64,000 nucleotides of DNA from Oxytricha trifallax. Its lineage: Eukaryota; Ciliophora; Spirotrichea; Sporadotrichida; Oxytrichidae. The notes under the pieces were generated by a model. It saw nothing but the letters and a program-made list of their open reading frames with translations, searched no databases and had not been told where the DNA came from. Shown piece after piece: positions 33,303-45,905 of the stretch (positions within the stretch are counted from its first letter, which is position 1; each line of letters starts with the position of its first letter). The position numbers were made by a program, and so were the translations under genes. The stretch spans positions 52,168-116,167 of the forward strand of contig ARYC01000137.1 in assembly GCA_000711775.1 (NCBI GenBank), given 5' to 3'.

Positions 33303-35570
33303 TCATCTGAGGGAATATGCTCCGCTTCTACTAGTGCCACTGCCACCAATATTTGCACTGCTGAATGGCTTGATTGCAGCTCCTAGACCCATGTTACTTC
33401 CTGCTGCACCATTTGCACTTTTTCTCTCGCTTTATTCATTTTAGTTATCTTGTTGGTCTGCTCTGCTTGCATGGCTGCTGTCATTCTTACTCTGTTGATC
33501 AGCAAGGGCTTTCTTTTGTTTTAAATATAAATAGAATAGAATATAAAAACTTACGACCAAAGCAATATATATTGTGTTGCTATAAATATTGTTTCTCAAG
33601 GTGGATTTACTACTGCTCAATATAGCTCTCGACTTCACTCATAATCCAATTCTAATTCTACTGATAGAACACTGCATGATCCTGCTCTCCAGCGTAGTCA
33701 TAGAATGGAGTCTGCTCTTCCTGAATGACTTTAAGCCACTTATTTTACTCGATAATCACATTTGAGAGTTAAGTTTTAACATCTCCAGACATCTTATTGA
33801 AGAAATCCATATGACGATAGGCTTTCTTTAGTTTCTCAATGGAATTGGAGATTTTGATGTTTTACTTCAGTTCTCTCTTTTTCAGTAAGTTGCCATTCAA
33901 TGCTAGCTTAGAAGTTGATGAACCAGATGTTTAGTCTGCACTGGGATTCTGATTTGAATTAAAGAAATCGTAGTTGCAATTAATCAAGAATTCAATCTGC
34001 TCTTTTTGTGATTCAGTGTGATACTCAAACACTGACATGTCATAGAAATGATAAACTACCTGGGGTGTGCCTCTTGTGGTCTTGATCTCAAAGTTAAGCT
34101 CTATAGGTTAGACTTCAAACAAATGGTCTTTCAGCTTAAAGATGGCATTGTGAAATTCAACTTTATCATCACCAAATATTTCAAGGAGCTCTGCGTTGCA
34201 ATTAACCAATTCTCTATTGTCTGAGTCTTAAAGTCTGTTTGATTTAATGTATTACCAAAGTGCGCCAATAATTCTTAACCTAGTTTCTTCTTCCATGCCA
34301 AGTATCTTAGTCAATTGTGGAGAAAGCCTGTACTTCTTAGGGTTGTTTTCAACAGAAAAGATGAGTTTGATTGGAATAGATTGCTACTTTCTCTTGTAAT
34401 CTTTGGGGAAAGCTCTAACAATTTCAATGCAATCGAAGTTTGCACCTGCATCACTCTTTGCCTTGGACCAATCCACGTGAGGGTACTCCTCTTAGGGAAA
34501 CTCAACTCTTACACGATCGAAGAAGCTAAGGAATCTTTTGCAAAGTCTGGCGTCATCTTCAGGTTTCCCTGTTAGAAGTTGATCTTACTCTGATTCATTT
34601 CCCATCAATCATTACTTTAAATCACATTAAATTAATTATTCTCGAATTATTTATTTCTTTTAATAATCAAATATATTTAAATGAACAATCTTTAATTATT
34701 ATATGGACATACTACCATATTATTTATTTACTGAATCTGCCTTCAATCCTGATCTTCCACTCACTGCCAGTCATCTAAGCAGTTGGATTAACATGTGAAA
34801 CTTCAATCATGATCCTGAGGTTTCTCTTGACCCCCTTAGGTTGATTGTTCTGCAGCAAGTCTTCCTTCACACTGAGCAGCTTAGACTTGATAAATGAGTT
34901 CATCTGCTCATCTAGTTCCCTCATCTACTCATATACTCTCACTTTATTAGGCAGCAGATATTCGATGTCTATTGGCATACGGAGTGAATCTAGGTTCTTG
35001 CGCATTTACTTGAAATCTAGGGCTCTTTCCTGCTTCTGTTTCGCAAAGAAATTGTGTACTTTAGCTTGCTGGGCTTTATTATGAAATAGAGAGAACACTT
35101 TCAAGAAAAATTTATGATAAGGATTATTTTTGTTACCAAACTCAATCTATAATATTGAAAGAGCCTTGCTTATACTGCTTCTAGTTGTTGAGGTCATCAT
35201 GAATGATATTCTAAGCCTTCATGTAAGAGAGTTCTCTGTTCTTTCTTTGCACTCTTCCAGCTTACTGTTGTTGCTGCTATTAGTCTCTCTACTACTATTA
35301 CTCCATTGTCAAATCTGCATTATGATGCTGTTGTTGGTGATTATTATCTTAGTTATCATCATCATTGCCAGCATTTCCCTCCTTTTGATCCTCATCATCA
35401 TAGTGATCTTAATGACCATTCAATAATTGATCCTATTCATGATGGTTAGCTGTCAACTCTAAACCATGATTGCCAACGTTTTATTGGTTAGTTGAGGTGT
35501 CAATTTATACTTCAATCTCCTCTTAGTGATTTAGTTCTTAGTGTTGATTATTGTTGTCGCCGCCTTCCAT
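33303..35570 (-). CDS. SWI/SNF BAF60/SMARCD-type subunit (SWIB)
   Basis: It starts MEGGDNNNQHQELN at 35570 with a Q/N/D/H-rich N-terminus. The BAF60 core follows: YLLPNKVRVYEQMRELDEQM, KGVKRNLRIMIEVSHVNP and SEWKIRIEGRFS. Next is the SWIB domain, KKYRLSPQLTKILGME, ALWQYIKSNRLQDSDNRE and LLEIFGDDKVEFHNAIFKL, and a helical C-terminus (FEYHTESQKEQIEFLI). The tail is G/S/A-rich and ends at TGA 33303-33305. BAF60/Rsc6/Snf12 proteins bridge remodelling ATPases to transcription factors (family knowledge). Inserts lie near 33520-33600, 34620-34720 and 35090-35140. Confidence 0.9.
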
Positions 35571-35724
35571 TTTAATAATTATGTGTATACACTCGCTTAA
35601 TTAAATTAATTACTAATATTACCTCCTATAATCTTCATATCATCTTAAATGATTTATACTATCATAAAATTAACAATAAATAAAAATATTATTAATACAA
35701 CTTATAGATATAACCGATTAATAT

Positions 35725-38280
35725 TCAAAATTACTGCAGCTGATCTTTCTTGAAGTTCTCACTCCACTTGGTGATTAGTTGCTGCTTAGTGTATTTCTTT
35801 ATATCATAAATCCCATCCCGACTGACTTCCTGGCCATATCTATCCAGCACAACAAACGTGGGTATCTCCTGCACTTGAAACTTCTCCTTCAACGCCTGTA
35901 TGTTATGCTACTCTTCAAATGGCATCATTAAACACCCGCATAAATGTTGAAAATCAAGCATTTCCTTCTCGTCTTTCGATAAATCTTCATTCTTTAAATT
36001 GTGATGCAGATGTGAAGAGTTTTAAGCACCTCGTTCTTGAGCCATCATGGCTGAGGGAGAACCGCACATTGGAATAATCACGATTTCCAAAAAATTATTA
36101 GTCTCTTAATTCATTTCGTTTTTGAAAGATTGTAGGAGGGAGCCCCAACCTATGCATGGGCCACTCCAATAAGCTGCGAAATAAAGGCCAATAATTGAAG
36201 TCTTGGAGAGTAGATCTACTACGTCAATATATACTTTCTTGTAAGGAGAGTTTCCTTGGGCAAAAGCAGAGGGATTAAGGCCTGGGGATTAATCTATTTT
36301 AAAACTCAATATTAATATAAAGAATTTATGTATTGCTATACTAATAATGAGAGATTAACAGATACAGTTTTTAAGGTTAAATTTAATATTAAATGAATCT
36401 TATTTTTATATATTAAATTTACGAGGTTTGATTGGTTCTAGTTTTATTAAATTTGAGCCCAAAAGCTGCTACATTTATTAGATCATTTTAATTATTGTTA
36501 TTTTAATTAATTAATTTATATTTTCACTTGAAATACAATTAATAATCTTCTTATAGTGTTGTTGTTATTTTTACATAATATTAATTATGAATTAAATAGT
36601 ACAGTAACATTTCAATTTATTTTGACATTATTATTATAGCCATTATTGTGATTTATTCTCGCCTATTTATAGCCTTGTAAGTCATGTCTGTCCCCGCCAT
36701 TACTGGTTCCATACATGGCGTTATTGTTAATCAAGCTTTAGTTGATAGATGAATCTATTTTCTTGGCTGCTAAGTTCATTCCATTCGCTGCACTTGGGGT
36801 TATCAGTCCGTTTGTGCCGTTTTAAAGCACGTGGTGATGTTGAGAGTAGGGTTACTGGCCATTCCAGTAAATCGTGATATTCATAGGGTTCTTCTCAACT
36901 ACACTGATGTTTGCGTTGGGGATGTAAAAGCCCTTCTTCGATTGAGATGAGATTGGAGTGGATTTATCGCCAATAGATTAGAGTTGCTACTACTATTACT
37001 GCTCAGCTAATTTAGAAACAAAGTCTAATTACTGAGTGGTGTTATTTGAATTGAAGCCATTAGTAGAGGAAGGCTAATGTCTGTTATTCATAGTCTAGTT
37101 ACTTTGAGGGGTATAGTTGAAGTTCAACAATTGATTTAACTGTGCTTGTTGATTCTAATTGCTTAAAGAATATTACTATTGCTACTGGTATTGTTGAGCT
37201 CTGTTATTTAAAAGTCTTTCATAATTTTACTAAGAATTTTACATTGACAAAAGATTTTCACCAGATAAAAGTTGAGCATTTTACTAGGAAGACTTTCTCT
37301 ATTAATTTATGTTTGATAGATTTGCGCCAACTGCTGATGCTCTGTACATGTTTAGCAAACTAAAATGATGTTTAGAAATTCAAGATTATATATTAATAAT
37401 ATTCACTTACTTTCTTGTGAAAAGGCTTTTTGGTGATTCGTGTTTGGATCCAGAAATTTAGTCTTTTTTGTAACGTCTACTGCGCACTGCAGAACTTATT
37501 TGATTTTTGTGTTGATTCATTAATTTTGGCTCTCGAGGGAACATCGAAGGACTTAACACAGTTTAAATCAATTAGTTAGGAGACATATTACCTCCATAAA
37601 TTATATAATCTCTATAAAATAATATTTCAAATTATTATTTTAAGATAATTATAAGGTTTATAGAGGGTTACCAGTTTGATTTAATGATGATTTAGAAATA
37701 TATGAAACACCAATGTTACTTAGCTACTCATTTTAATAAAACAAAAGTTGTATTTTCATAACAGAAATACTTAATTAATGTGATGATATTTGTAAATCAA
37801 ATTTTTTATCATCTTTTCTTGAAGATCTATTTCTATTTGAAGTCATTGCTGAATTAATATCAAGTGGTGTGTATGAATTCCCAAGCATACTATGATTCAA
37901 CACTCCAGTATAACTCATTTAAACATTTAAATTAATAGCTATTAATCATAGATTATTATATTTGACAATCTACTTGGATCAATTTGATAGCTGTTATTAT
38001 TGAAGTGATTTGGATTTATCGTAGTCATATTGTTAATGTTAGTAATTTAATTAAGCAACATCTGCTTCTGATCTTATTTGCTATAACTAACTGAGTAATT
38101 TGGTGTTCTTCTGCCTCTCTAGTTTCCATTTGTAAATGCATTAGTATTTTACTTTGCCATTATTAAGGGATTATAGGAAGTCAAATTATGGGGTTCGATC
38201 GTTGCGTGGGGATGTCTAATTGATGAAGAATTCGATTGTTTTGAGAGAAGTTGGTTTAGTTAATTTTAAAGGGATGCCAT
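35725..38280 (-). CDS. Nucleoredoxin-like protein, Q/N-rich N-terminus
   Basis: The C-terminal 200 residues (35725-36300) form a thioredoxin fold of the nucleoredoxin/tryparedoxin kind: LLSKTSIIGLYFAAYW, SGPCIGWGSLLQSF, LEIVIIPMC, VQEIPTFVVLDRYGQE and a final helix. The redox motif reads WSGPC, so the first Cys of WCxxC is Ser. The N-terminal part, from MASLQNQLNQLLSKQ at 38280, is Q/N/S-rich with runs of Gln and appears in several MDSs (about 38280-37960, 37930-37800, 37580-37430, 37370-36630). I infer one gene because order and composition are continuous; not every joint was checked. A GTAAGT...TTTTAG intron candidate of about 50 nt lies near 37365-37415. Confidence 0.6.
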
Positions 38281-38299
38281 TTGAGTGGATAAAGGGGGT

Positions 38300-40395
38300 T
38301 TATAAAGTAAAAAAAACTACAAACTCTAGAAGAGTTATATGAGTATATTGTACTGTTTGAATCATTTCTTGGATTGGATCTTTTTCTACGCTGCTATGAA
38401 TTAGAGTGTCTGCTCGCATTAGGATCTATAGTTTGATATCTTTGATTCATTAATTAAATTTGATGAGGGTCAATTGTTTGATATTATTAGTACATCTAAC
38501 TATTGTCGAGTCCTGGAGTAGTCGATGTTAGCATATTACTGCTCAGTGGAGTTGAAGCTTCTGGCATCATTTACATCAGATTTTAATGATAAAATAGCTA
38601 GGTGGGAAATCCACCTCTACTATTTTGCTGCTCTAGTAATGCCCTTTAATGATTGCTTACACGTATAGTAGAGGGACTTATCGATGGTGATCTGTCATAA
38701 TTAGCCATTAACTCCCTATAATTGTTTGAAGTTATAATCTCAGATGGCTCTTAAATGGTATGATAGCCACCTGTACTCTCAGCTCTTCTCCTTATTTTGT
38801 TATTTTCAGCATTTCTAGCTTTCTTACGTTGAATAGTTGAATATCTCTCCATATCTAAGATACCATCTGCGATTTTTAGTATTCTAGTTGGTTGCTGACT
38901 GCCTCCCCTAGCTTGCTATTCTTTATTTTGTTTTTCTTTCTCAGCATCACTGAGGTTTTTGAAGTTTGGCTATCTCCTCAGAAAGTATGAAGGATCGTAT
39001 TTTGGGGAACGGGGATCTGCTATGCTATCACCTCCACTTTTCACATGTTTCTTTAGGAGCAAGTAATAAGTAGTAGTAATGTGATTGTGCTTGTTTGCTT
39101 TCAGGCATTTCTTTGCGTAATCAGATTTATATCATATTGCTTTAAGCTTTCTAAAATTTCTGGATCTATAGGAACAGGATCTATTCCTACAATATTACTA
39201 TAATGACAACTTCTAGTACATTATAAAATATGGTAAGACAACAAGAAATCACATTAACTTCATGATTAATTTAGAATTCATATTTAATTGCTAAATTTTA
39301 TTTATAGATATAATCCAATTTAAAAATAAAAAATTTCAAATCTTTTATTATAATTAAATTGCTGTAATTTTATTTCTTCAAATTGCTACTAAAATTTTTA
39401 TCAATTAATCGCATGTTTTGCTCTTTAACTGTTTTATTTTTATATTTACTTTATTTTTGAATTTATTATTATCTTATGATAGTTCCTCTAAAGTTATCAT
39501 CGCATTTTACCAAGTTGAACCAAGGATGTTTCCTAATATCTTCAATTTTATATCTCTTCTCTGGATCAGTGTTCAAAATGTTTTAAATTATATCTTTAGC
39601 TTCATTTGAAATGAAATTAGGAAGTTGAAAATCCGCACTCAAAATCTTCTTGTACAAATTTGAGGTATTTGGATCTTCAAATGGCAAATATCCGCACACC
39701 AAAGCAAATAAAATTACTCCACAAGACCAAATATCAACATTCGTTCCGTGGTATTTCTTCCCAGCAATCATTTCAGGTGCTGCATAGCAAGGAGAACCAC
39801 ACGCTGTTTTTAAAAGCTCGCTTGTCTTATAAGTGTTACTAAGACCGAAATCCACTAATTTGATTCCTTTATCGTAATCAAGTAACAAATTTTCTGGCTT
39901 TAAATCTCTATGTACAACATTCAGTCTCGAAATATACTCTACACCAGCAATGATTTACTGGAAGAATTTGCATGCCTCTTTTTCTTTAACTCTTTAATGC
40001 TAAACGATGTAGTCAAATAATTCTCCTCCTGATGCGAATTCCATGATCAAATAAAGTTTCCGTTATGTCTCAATAATTTCATAGAGCTGTACCACATTTG
40101 GATGTCTGACTATCTTGAGAATGTGAATTTCACGTGACACTCTTTCTACATCTGCTACATCTATAATCTTGCTTTTCTCAAGAATCTTCACTGCTACCTA
40201 ATACAAGTTTGTAAATAAATTTGACTTATAATAATTGCAATTGCTTACTTTCTCGTTAGTGATGGTGTGAGTGCCTAATTTGACTTTACCAAAGGTTCCC
40301 TCTCCAATTGATTTGCCTAAAATATACTAGCCAATCGTCTTTTCTTTTGATTAACCCTGAACACCTTGACCATTATTATTTGCTTATTATTGTTA
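38300..40395 (-). CDS. SNF1/AMPK-type Ser/Thr kinase
   Basis: The kinase domain begins with IGQYILGKSIGEGTFGKVKLG, continues with VAVKILEKSKI after a 51-nt intron, and has YLIMEFASGGELFDYI, VVHRDLKPENLLLD, LVDFGLSN, KTACGSPCYAAPEMI, VDIWSCGVILFALV and RKHPWFN. The TACGSPCYAAPEMI activation segment is that of SNF1/AMPK alpha subunits. A UBA-like region (DPEILESLKQYDINLDY) follows, then a basic, S/Q/N-rich tail to about 38330. SNF1 kinases sense energy state (family knowledge). The start codon was not located with confidence (Q/N-rich N-terminus near 40395; a further segment may lie at 40480-40610). The stop is also uncertain because the tail runs close to the next gene's ATG. Confidence 0.85.
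40198..40248 (-). other. 51-nt spliceosomal intron in kinase gene
   Basis: On the minus strand GTAAGC...TTAG sits exactly between TNEK and VAVKILEKS of the kinase N-lobe. Frame and protein family both support removal. Confidence 0.85.
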
Positions 40396-40619
40396 TTAAA
40401 TAAACGATTTAAGTTAAAATTTTAGATAGAATATATTTTAGAAATAATTATTTAATATTAATGTATTTAATTTAATATAAATTATACCATAAATCTAAAC
40501 TTGTATTTGATAGCCTGGACTGATTGATAATTCTAATTTAGTTAACTTTCCACAGTACTTAATTTCCATACAGCAGTAAAACCATACAGCAATATGTATA
40601 AAAGTGAAGTTAATCTGCA

Positions 40620-41573
40620 ACTATATAAAAATGGATATTATAAAATATCTAGCTTTCATTGATTAATTCCTAATCCATTAATATTAATTCTTGATCTTTG
40701 TCCAGTTTTAATTAGCAGATTCTTCAGCTTTATTTTCTCTATAAAATTTAAATTCTCTAAATATTACTAGGAATTGATGCTAAAGTTAAATGTCATATCA
40801 AAATATGAGAATAAAAGAATTAAATAGCTACAAAATAAATATCATTAAAAATAAATTTAAAGCTTTAATTTATCTAATATGTACATTTTGCAACATTGAT
40901 TGAATAAAATTTATAAATATTTTATTTACGATAATATATCTAAATTTTTGTCTTTATTAATGTCTAGAGGTAATTAAAAACCCAAAAATTACGAAAAATA
41001 ATCGGTTTTTATTCTTTTTGTTAGACACTTTATTATGATTTAAGTATAAAAATAAAGTTTTTAGGGAGTTTATTAGAAAATTTATTCTAATTTAGAGTCA
41101 TTTTAACGAAGAAAATTTCCATAAAAAAATACTTAATAAGTAATATTATTCAAAGGACATAATCTCGAAAAATTTTATATCAAGAATTTTTAATGTTATC
41201 TACTTTATAAAATTCTACTTATTTAAAGTAATTTTAATTTAAAAGTACAAGATTTATTTCTTTTATCACAAAATCTTTTATAAAAATACCATGAAAATAT
41301 AATTATAAAGCAAATTCCAAGATCTTTTTTAACTTTTATTGTCAAAATATATTCTTATTTTCGGGATTTGAATGTTGTGATAGCGGCTGCTCTATTTTAA
41401 TTAGACATTAACTTTCTTAAGTTTGTTAATATAATTTATGAATTTAAACTAATTATAATGAATTGATTTTAAAACAATTGATTAAAAACTTAATTCTTTT
41501 ATTTATTTTACTTAACTTATTGTGATATTTAATTTTGAATTATATATATAATTTAAATTTGCAACAGTAAACA
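40620..41573. other. AT-rich intergenic stretch
   Basis: No coding signal is seen. It separates the minus-strand kinase from the plus-strand EF-hand gene, so both upstream regions and nanochromosome ends should be here. Confidence 0.6.
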
Positions 41574-42005
41574 ATGGACTTCGCCAAAGCAATTGACAAT
41601 TTGCATAAAATCCTGACAAACGAGGAGAAATTCGCAGAGATAAACAAGGCAATTTTCGATGCAATCGACACCGATAACTCAGGTACTTTAGAGCGTGACG
41701 AAGTGGAGTCTTTCATAAAGGGCTTGTTGAGGGGAGTGCACACAGATGAAAGTGGTTTGAATAATTAAGACTTCGAGGAGCGACATCGCATAGTATTCGC
41801 ACTATTGGATGAGAATGAAAGTGGGGAGATCACTCTGGATGAGCTGGGCAAATTCTTAAGGGAGTTGTTCAAGGAATAGATCAAAGAGTTACAAGAAGCA
41901 CTGGAGAGAGATAAACTCAAGAGTTAGAGTTAATTCTAGCAGTAGCAATAGTAAAATTATAGTCTGCAGAATAAGAAGTATCGCGATGAAAATGATGATA
42001 TGTGA
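41574..42005 (+). CDS. EF-hand calcium-binding protein, 143 aa
   Basis: A continuous frame of 143 codons from MDFAKAIDNLHKIL to TGA at 42003-42005, with no IES. Two canonical EF-hand loops are visible: D32-T-D34-N-S36-G-T38 with E43, and D79-E-N81-E-S83-G-E85 with E90. The C-terminus is Q-rich (QSQFQQQQQQ, from about residue 115). With a single EF-hand pair it resembles small calmodulin-like or centrin-like sensors, but it is shorter than calmodulin's four-hand layout. The target is unknown. Confidence 0.85.
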
Positions 42006-42138
42006 AATATATTTTTAAGAGTTTATTGTTTATCTTTTAATTTTTGTTTTTTTTTTCTCTATAATTTGTTCATAAGATATGAGTTTGAGAAGATAAAGAA
42101 TCTTAAACTTACTTTAATAATTAAATCTTAACTTTAAA

Positions 42139-42534
42139 ATGGACAAATCTAAGGAAAACAAAGCATTAGATTCTATGACTGATAAAGTATCTGAGAAAGG
42201 CGGTGCCTCTGGATAAAATGTACATAATTAATTAATTAATTATTTACTCTTAGTAACTGAAGAATATGGGACAGAGTGAGTAAGAGAAGCCTAGAATCAA
42301 GCCTTCAGCTAATGATTAGAAGTTGCTCTCTTCGTAATTTGTAAGATTTTATCATTAATTTTGTTTAAATAATCTTTCTAGAATCTATAAAAAATAAAAT
42401 AATATTAAATTTTATAAATTAAAGAATGAAACTATAAAAATTAGAATGTTTCAGTGCATAAAGTTGTAAAAGCTTATTAAAATAATGATGGAGATATGGA
42501 AAAAACAATTAGTGAACTCTTAAGAACTTATTGA
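42139..42534 (+). CDS. Small protein with UBA/CUE-like C-terminus
   Basis: It begins MDKSKENKALDSMTDKVS and continues through NMGQSEQEKPRIKPSA to VHKVVKAYQNNDGDMEKTISELLRTY and TGA at 42532-42534. The last 25 residues have the helix pattern of UBA/CUE ubiquitin-binding folds (inference from pattern only). Inserts lie near 42220-42260 (possible pointer AAT) and about 42345-42440. It is short, about 80-90 residues. Confidence 0.5.
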
Positions 42535-42704
42535 ACTTTATCATGTATTTCTAATTTCTTAATTTCAGCTAATTATAATTAAGATTGAGCCATAAAACTA
42601 ACAATAAATTTTCTAAGAATATTAAATTCTCAAATCATACTATGAATAAGATAGTATTATAATTATACAAAATAGATATTGAATTAAATTAATTGATTTT
42701 ATTA

Positions 42705-45700
42705 ATGGGATGTCATTGTTTTAAGAGTTAGTAGTCCTACCCAGACAACACGAATAACAATACTGTGCTTCAACAAACTTCAACACAAGATTTTTCTTAG
42801 AGAAGCGCATCTACGAATAGAGACATGAAACTCAAATACATGAATTTAATTCAGTCTGAGACTACCAATATCAAAAAGAATTGTAATAATCTTTTGCTTT
42901 CCTCTTTTTGCATAAATATTGATACATTAAATGTCTAAATTTGTGATTAGATTGTATTAATTCTTTCACATATAGTGATCTTAAGTTAAAGTTCCAGTCC
43001 TAGTATGATAGGAGTGAACAACTCTGATTAATCTCTAAAGCAAGCACAGGTATTATTATTATCTAATTACAATTTATATTATTTTTGTAGTGGCTTAAGT
43101 ACATAAAGAAAGAGCTATCAACATTAAGTGATGAAGTTGACTGGGCCTATCCTTTACTAACTTACATAAAGACAAGTTTCAAAATTGACAAAATTTAACT
43201 TGTAACCTATAAACTGCTCTCTGATTTTTTCTGGGCTCAGTATTAAGAATCTGAAATGACAAGTCCTGCTTTAATAAAACTAAAAAGCCCAAAACAAGAG
43301 CATAACTAAAATCAATTGCTCACACAAGAGAATAAATCAATTTTCCTTTCTCCAAAAGTAATTAATTCTTAGAAAAATAGACATACAGTAATGAGTCCTG
43401 AACCTGTCAAGAATTTCAGCTAGTAATTAGAGCTTAAAGCTCAAGACCAGAAATCAATCTAAAATCATCATAAAAGTGTAAAATTAACTCTAAAATCACA
43501 AATTATTGATGAAAATGGTTAAGATGCCCTAAGACTAAGCTCAAAGTTCAATAGAAGAGTTTTAATAATTAGAGATTAGATTTCTGATAATAAATCACAT
43601 CCACTGCATAAACTAATCAAGAGATTTGACAATTTGTTCTTTCATTAATATGCTCCTTAGATAGAGAGAACTAATTAGAAATTTGTTATGAAAGATAGCA
43701 AGGAAGTAATGAATAGAATAGTTAGGGAAGTTTAGAGTTTTGTTCGAATTTTGTTCTTTGCGACAATTAAATTCTATCGAATTGAACTTAAACCGAATGA
43801 TATCAGGAAGGATCTTATTATCAACATGCTCACTTCAGTGATAATTCACAAATTTTCTATAACTTATGAAAATTATTTCATATCAATATTAAAATGAATT
43901 TTTAATTTCTTGAATGAAAGACTAAACCTACTCGATTATAATGAATTCAATTCTATAAGGGAATCAAGACAGAGTAAAAGCAATTTAAAAGAATATGAGC
44001 AAGTATAAATTTAAGATAAATTTAGACAAATTAGGTGTGAGTAAGTATTTCCAGTTTAGCTCCACTTTTCGAGACTTGATATCAACCTAATCAGAGTCAA
44101 CTCTCTCAACTTCCAAGATCAATTCAAAACTAAGCCCTTACAAACAATAAGATTTGACTGATTTAAGTAGTAAAACAATAAAGGAAGAGCTTTATAGTTC
44201 ACCAACTAGAACTAAATCTTAGACTTTCATGAAAAAACGGAAGAATTCTTATTCAAGAGATAACCACAAACCTTTTGAGAAAACCATAGAGGCTCTGAAA
44301 GAGATTCCAGAGATAAACTCTCCAATGAAAAAACTGGAGTTTATCTACTAAGTATTTAACAGTTTAATGATTGGAGAAATTGATGAATTTTGGGATTAAG
44401 TTACTAATTTGCATCCGAGAAAGTTAGAAATTGATTATGAAAATTTGAATGGAATTGGCATCTATGTAGCACTTAAAGCTGCTATCCCCATACTTATAAT
44501 CGACATCATTTTTATTGAAAACTTTGTTAGTAATACAATTCTCAACACAAATAGGGCTTTTTAGATGACAGTTTTACATAGTGCCATGACTTTTATAGAG
44601 GAGAATCTCCCTAATTATTATGAATAGAAAGATAAAAAGAATCCTCTAAAAGAGTTTAATTATTATTCTTTATTCAAATATTATAAAGTTGTATAATTAA
44701 AGAGAATTTCACTCCTAAATTTATCACAAGTGAAAGTGTTTTACTTAGTCCAAGAAGTATGGGTGCTTCAGCTTAATTATCAAAATTAGGGCAAAGTTTT
44801 AATTAATTAAGTTCAAACCAAACTATGTAAGGGTATGATGATCATCTAAATTTTGATCCCAAGAGAGATGAAGAACTTTTTAAACCAAATATTTTACTTT
44901 TTAAGAACTTAATTTTGAAATAACACTATTTATATGTGCTTTGCAATTCTTTTTTATTAATTGAACTTCTATTCTTTATGGAGGAGGTAACTCTGGATAG
45001 TAAGAGCAAGAAAGATGGAGATTCTAAATAAAGAAGAAAAAGTTCTGAATTCGAGATTAGTTAGAGAAAGCAATCATCTTTCATTGAGGTTGACAGAAAA
45101 ACGAGTTCAAACCAAACAAATAATTACCAAAAGACTCAATGTAATATTCATCCAAACGCCGCTAAAACTATCCATAAAATGCTAAATTAAAAGTTACATC
45201 TTTAATCTTTTATTGGACTGCATATAATTATATCATATGCATATTACATATAAAGATATTAATTTGTATACTTTAGTTATGTTGTAAAAGTTATAACCGC
45301 CACCCAAGTGATAACAACTTTGGGAATGACAGATAGACTTATAATCACTATATGCTAACAAATGATAAACTCTAAGAAAATGATAAGGCCCCACATTTCT
45401 CACCTTAATCACATAAGCAGTAGCTGTGGAATCTAAATATTTACTCTGATTTTGATAGATTAATCAATAAATCAATTCATTAACCTTAAATATCATATAT
45501 GCTTTAATATTGGAATAAGATAAGATTCCTTTATTTAATTGAATGTCTAAATACAATGAATACCAAAACCAAGATAAGTCCAATAACTAAACCTAAGAAA
45601 ATCACGTACTTTATGATAAAGATTAATATGAAGAAAACGATAAATAATTATAAGAGTAGGATGTCAGATCTTTTGAGATTTAAGATAGTCCAAGTAATTT

Positions 45701-45776
45701 AATAGAAGAAGTGGTGAATAGAAGTAATAATTATGATGAAAACACCAAAATCATTATAACTTAAGCATAAGAATGA
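42705..45776 (+). CDS. VPS9-domain protein, likely N-myristoylated Rab GEF
   Basis: It starts MGCHCFKSQQSYP: Gly2 followed by Cys residues is a typical N-myristoylation/palmitoylation signal. After S/Q-rich linkers, 44280-44640 encodes a VPS9-like domain: SPMKKLEFIYQVFNSL, GIGIYVALKAAIPILIID, FIENFVSNTILNTNRAF and TVLHSAMTFIEENL. VPS9 proteins activate Rab5-type GTPases in endocytosis (family knowledge). The C-terminus is hydrophilic and ends DENTKIIITQAQE with TGA at 45774-45776. Two short introns are seen (43050-43090 and 44035-44059), and IESs near 42890-42980, 43850-43905, 44895-44985, 45180-45290 and 45440-45540. Confidence 0.75.
43050..43090 (+). other. 41-nt intron in VPS9 gene
   Basis: GTATTATT...TTTTGTAG lies between LKQAQ and WLKYIKKEL; removal keeps frame. 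Confidence 0.75.
44035..44059 (+). other. 25-nt intron in VPS9 gene
   Basis: GTGTGAGTAAG...TTTAG. Removing the 25 nt converts a frame that would meet TGA into RQISSTFRDLISTQSES, which continues to the VPS9 domain. It is very short for an intron, but it has both splice signals and an unambiguous frame effect. Confidence 0.65.
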
Positions 45777-45905
45777 AAAAATGAGCAATTTTATTATAAG
45801 TTTGATAAACACTATAAGTATGATTTGATTTCATTAGTAGTTTGATATGTTAATAATGCGTTTATTTCTAAATAAAATAATATTTATAGTTTGTTTAATA
45901 ATCAA

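Noticed and set aside
35130-35426. Plus-strand frame of leucine, isoleucine and valine runs
   Set aside because: It is the antisense of the Q/N/D/H-rich N-terminus of the BAF60 gene.
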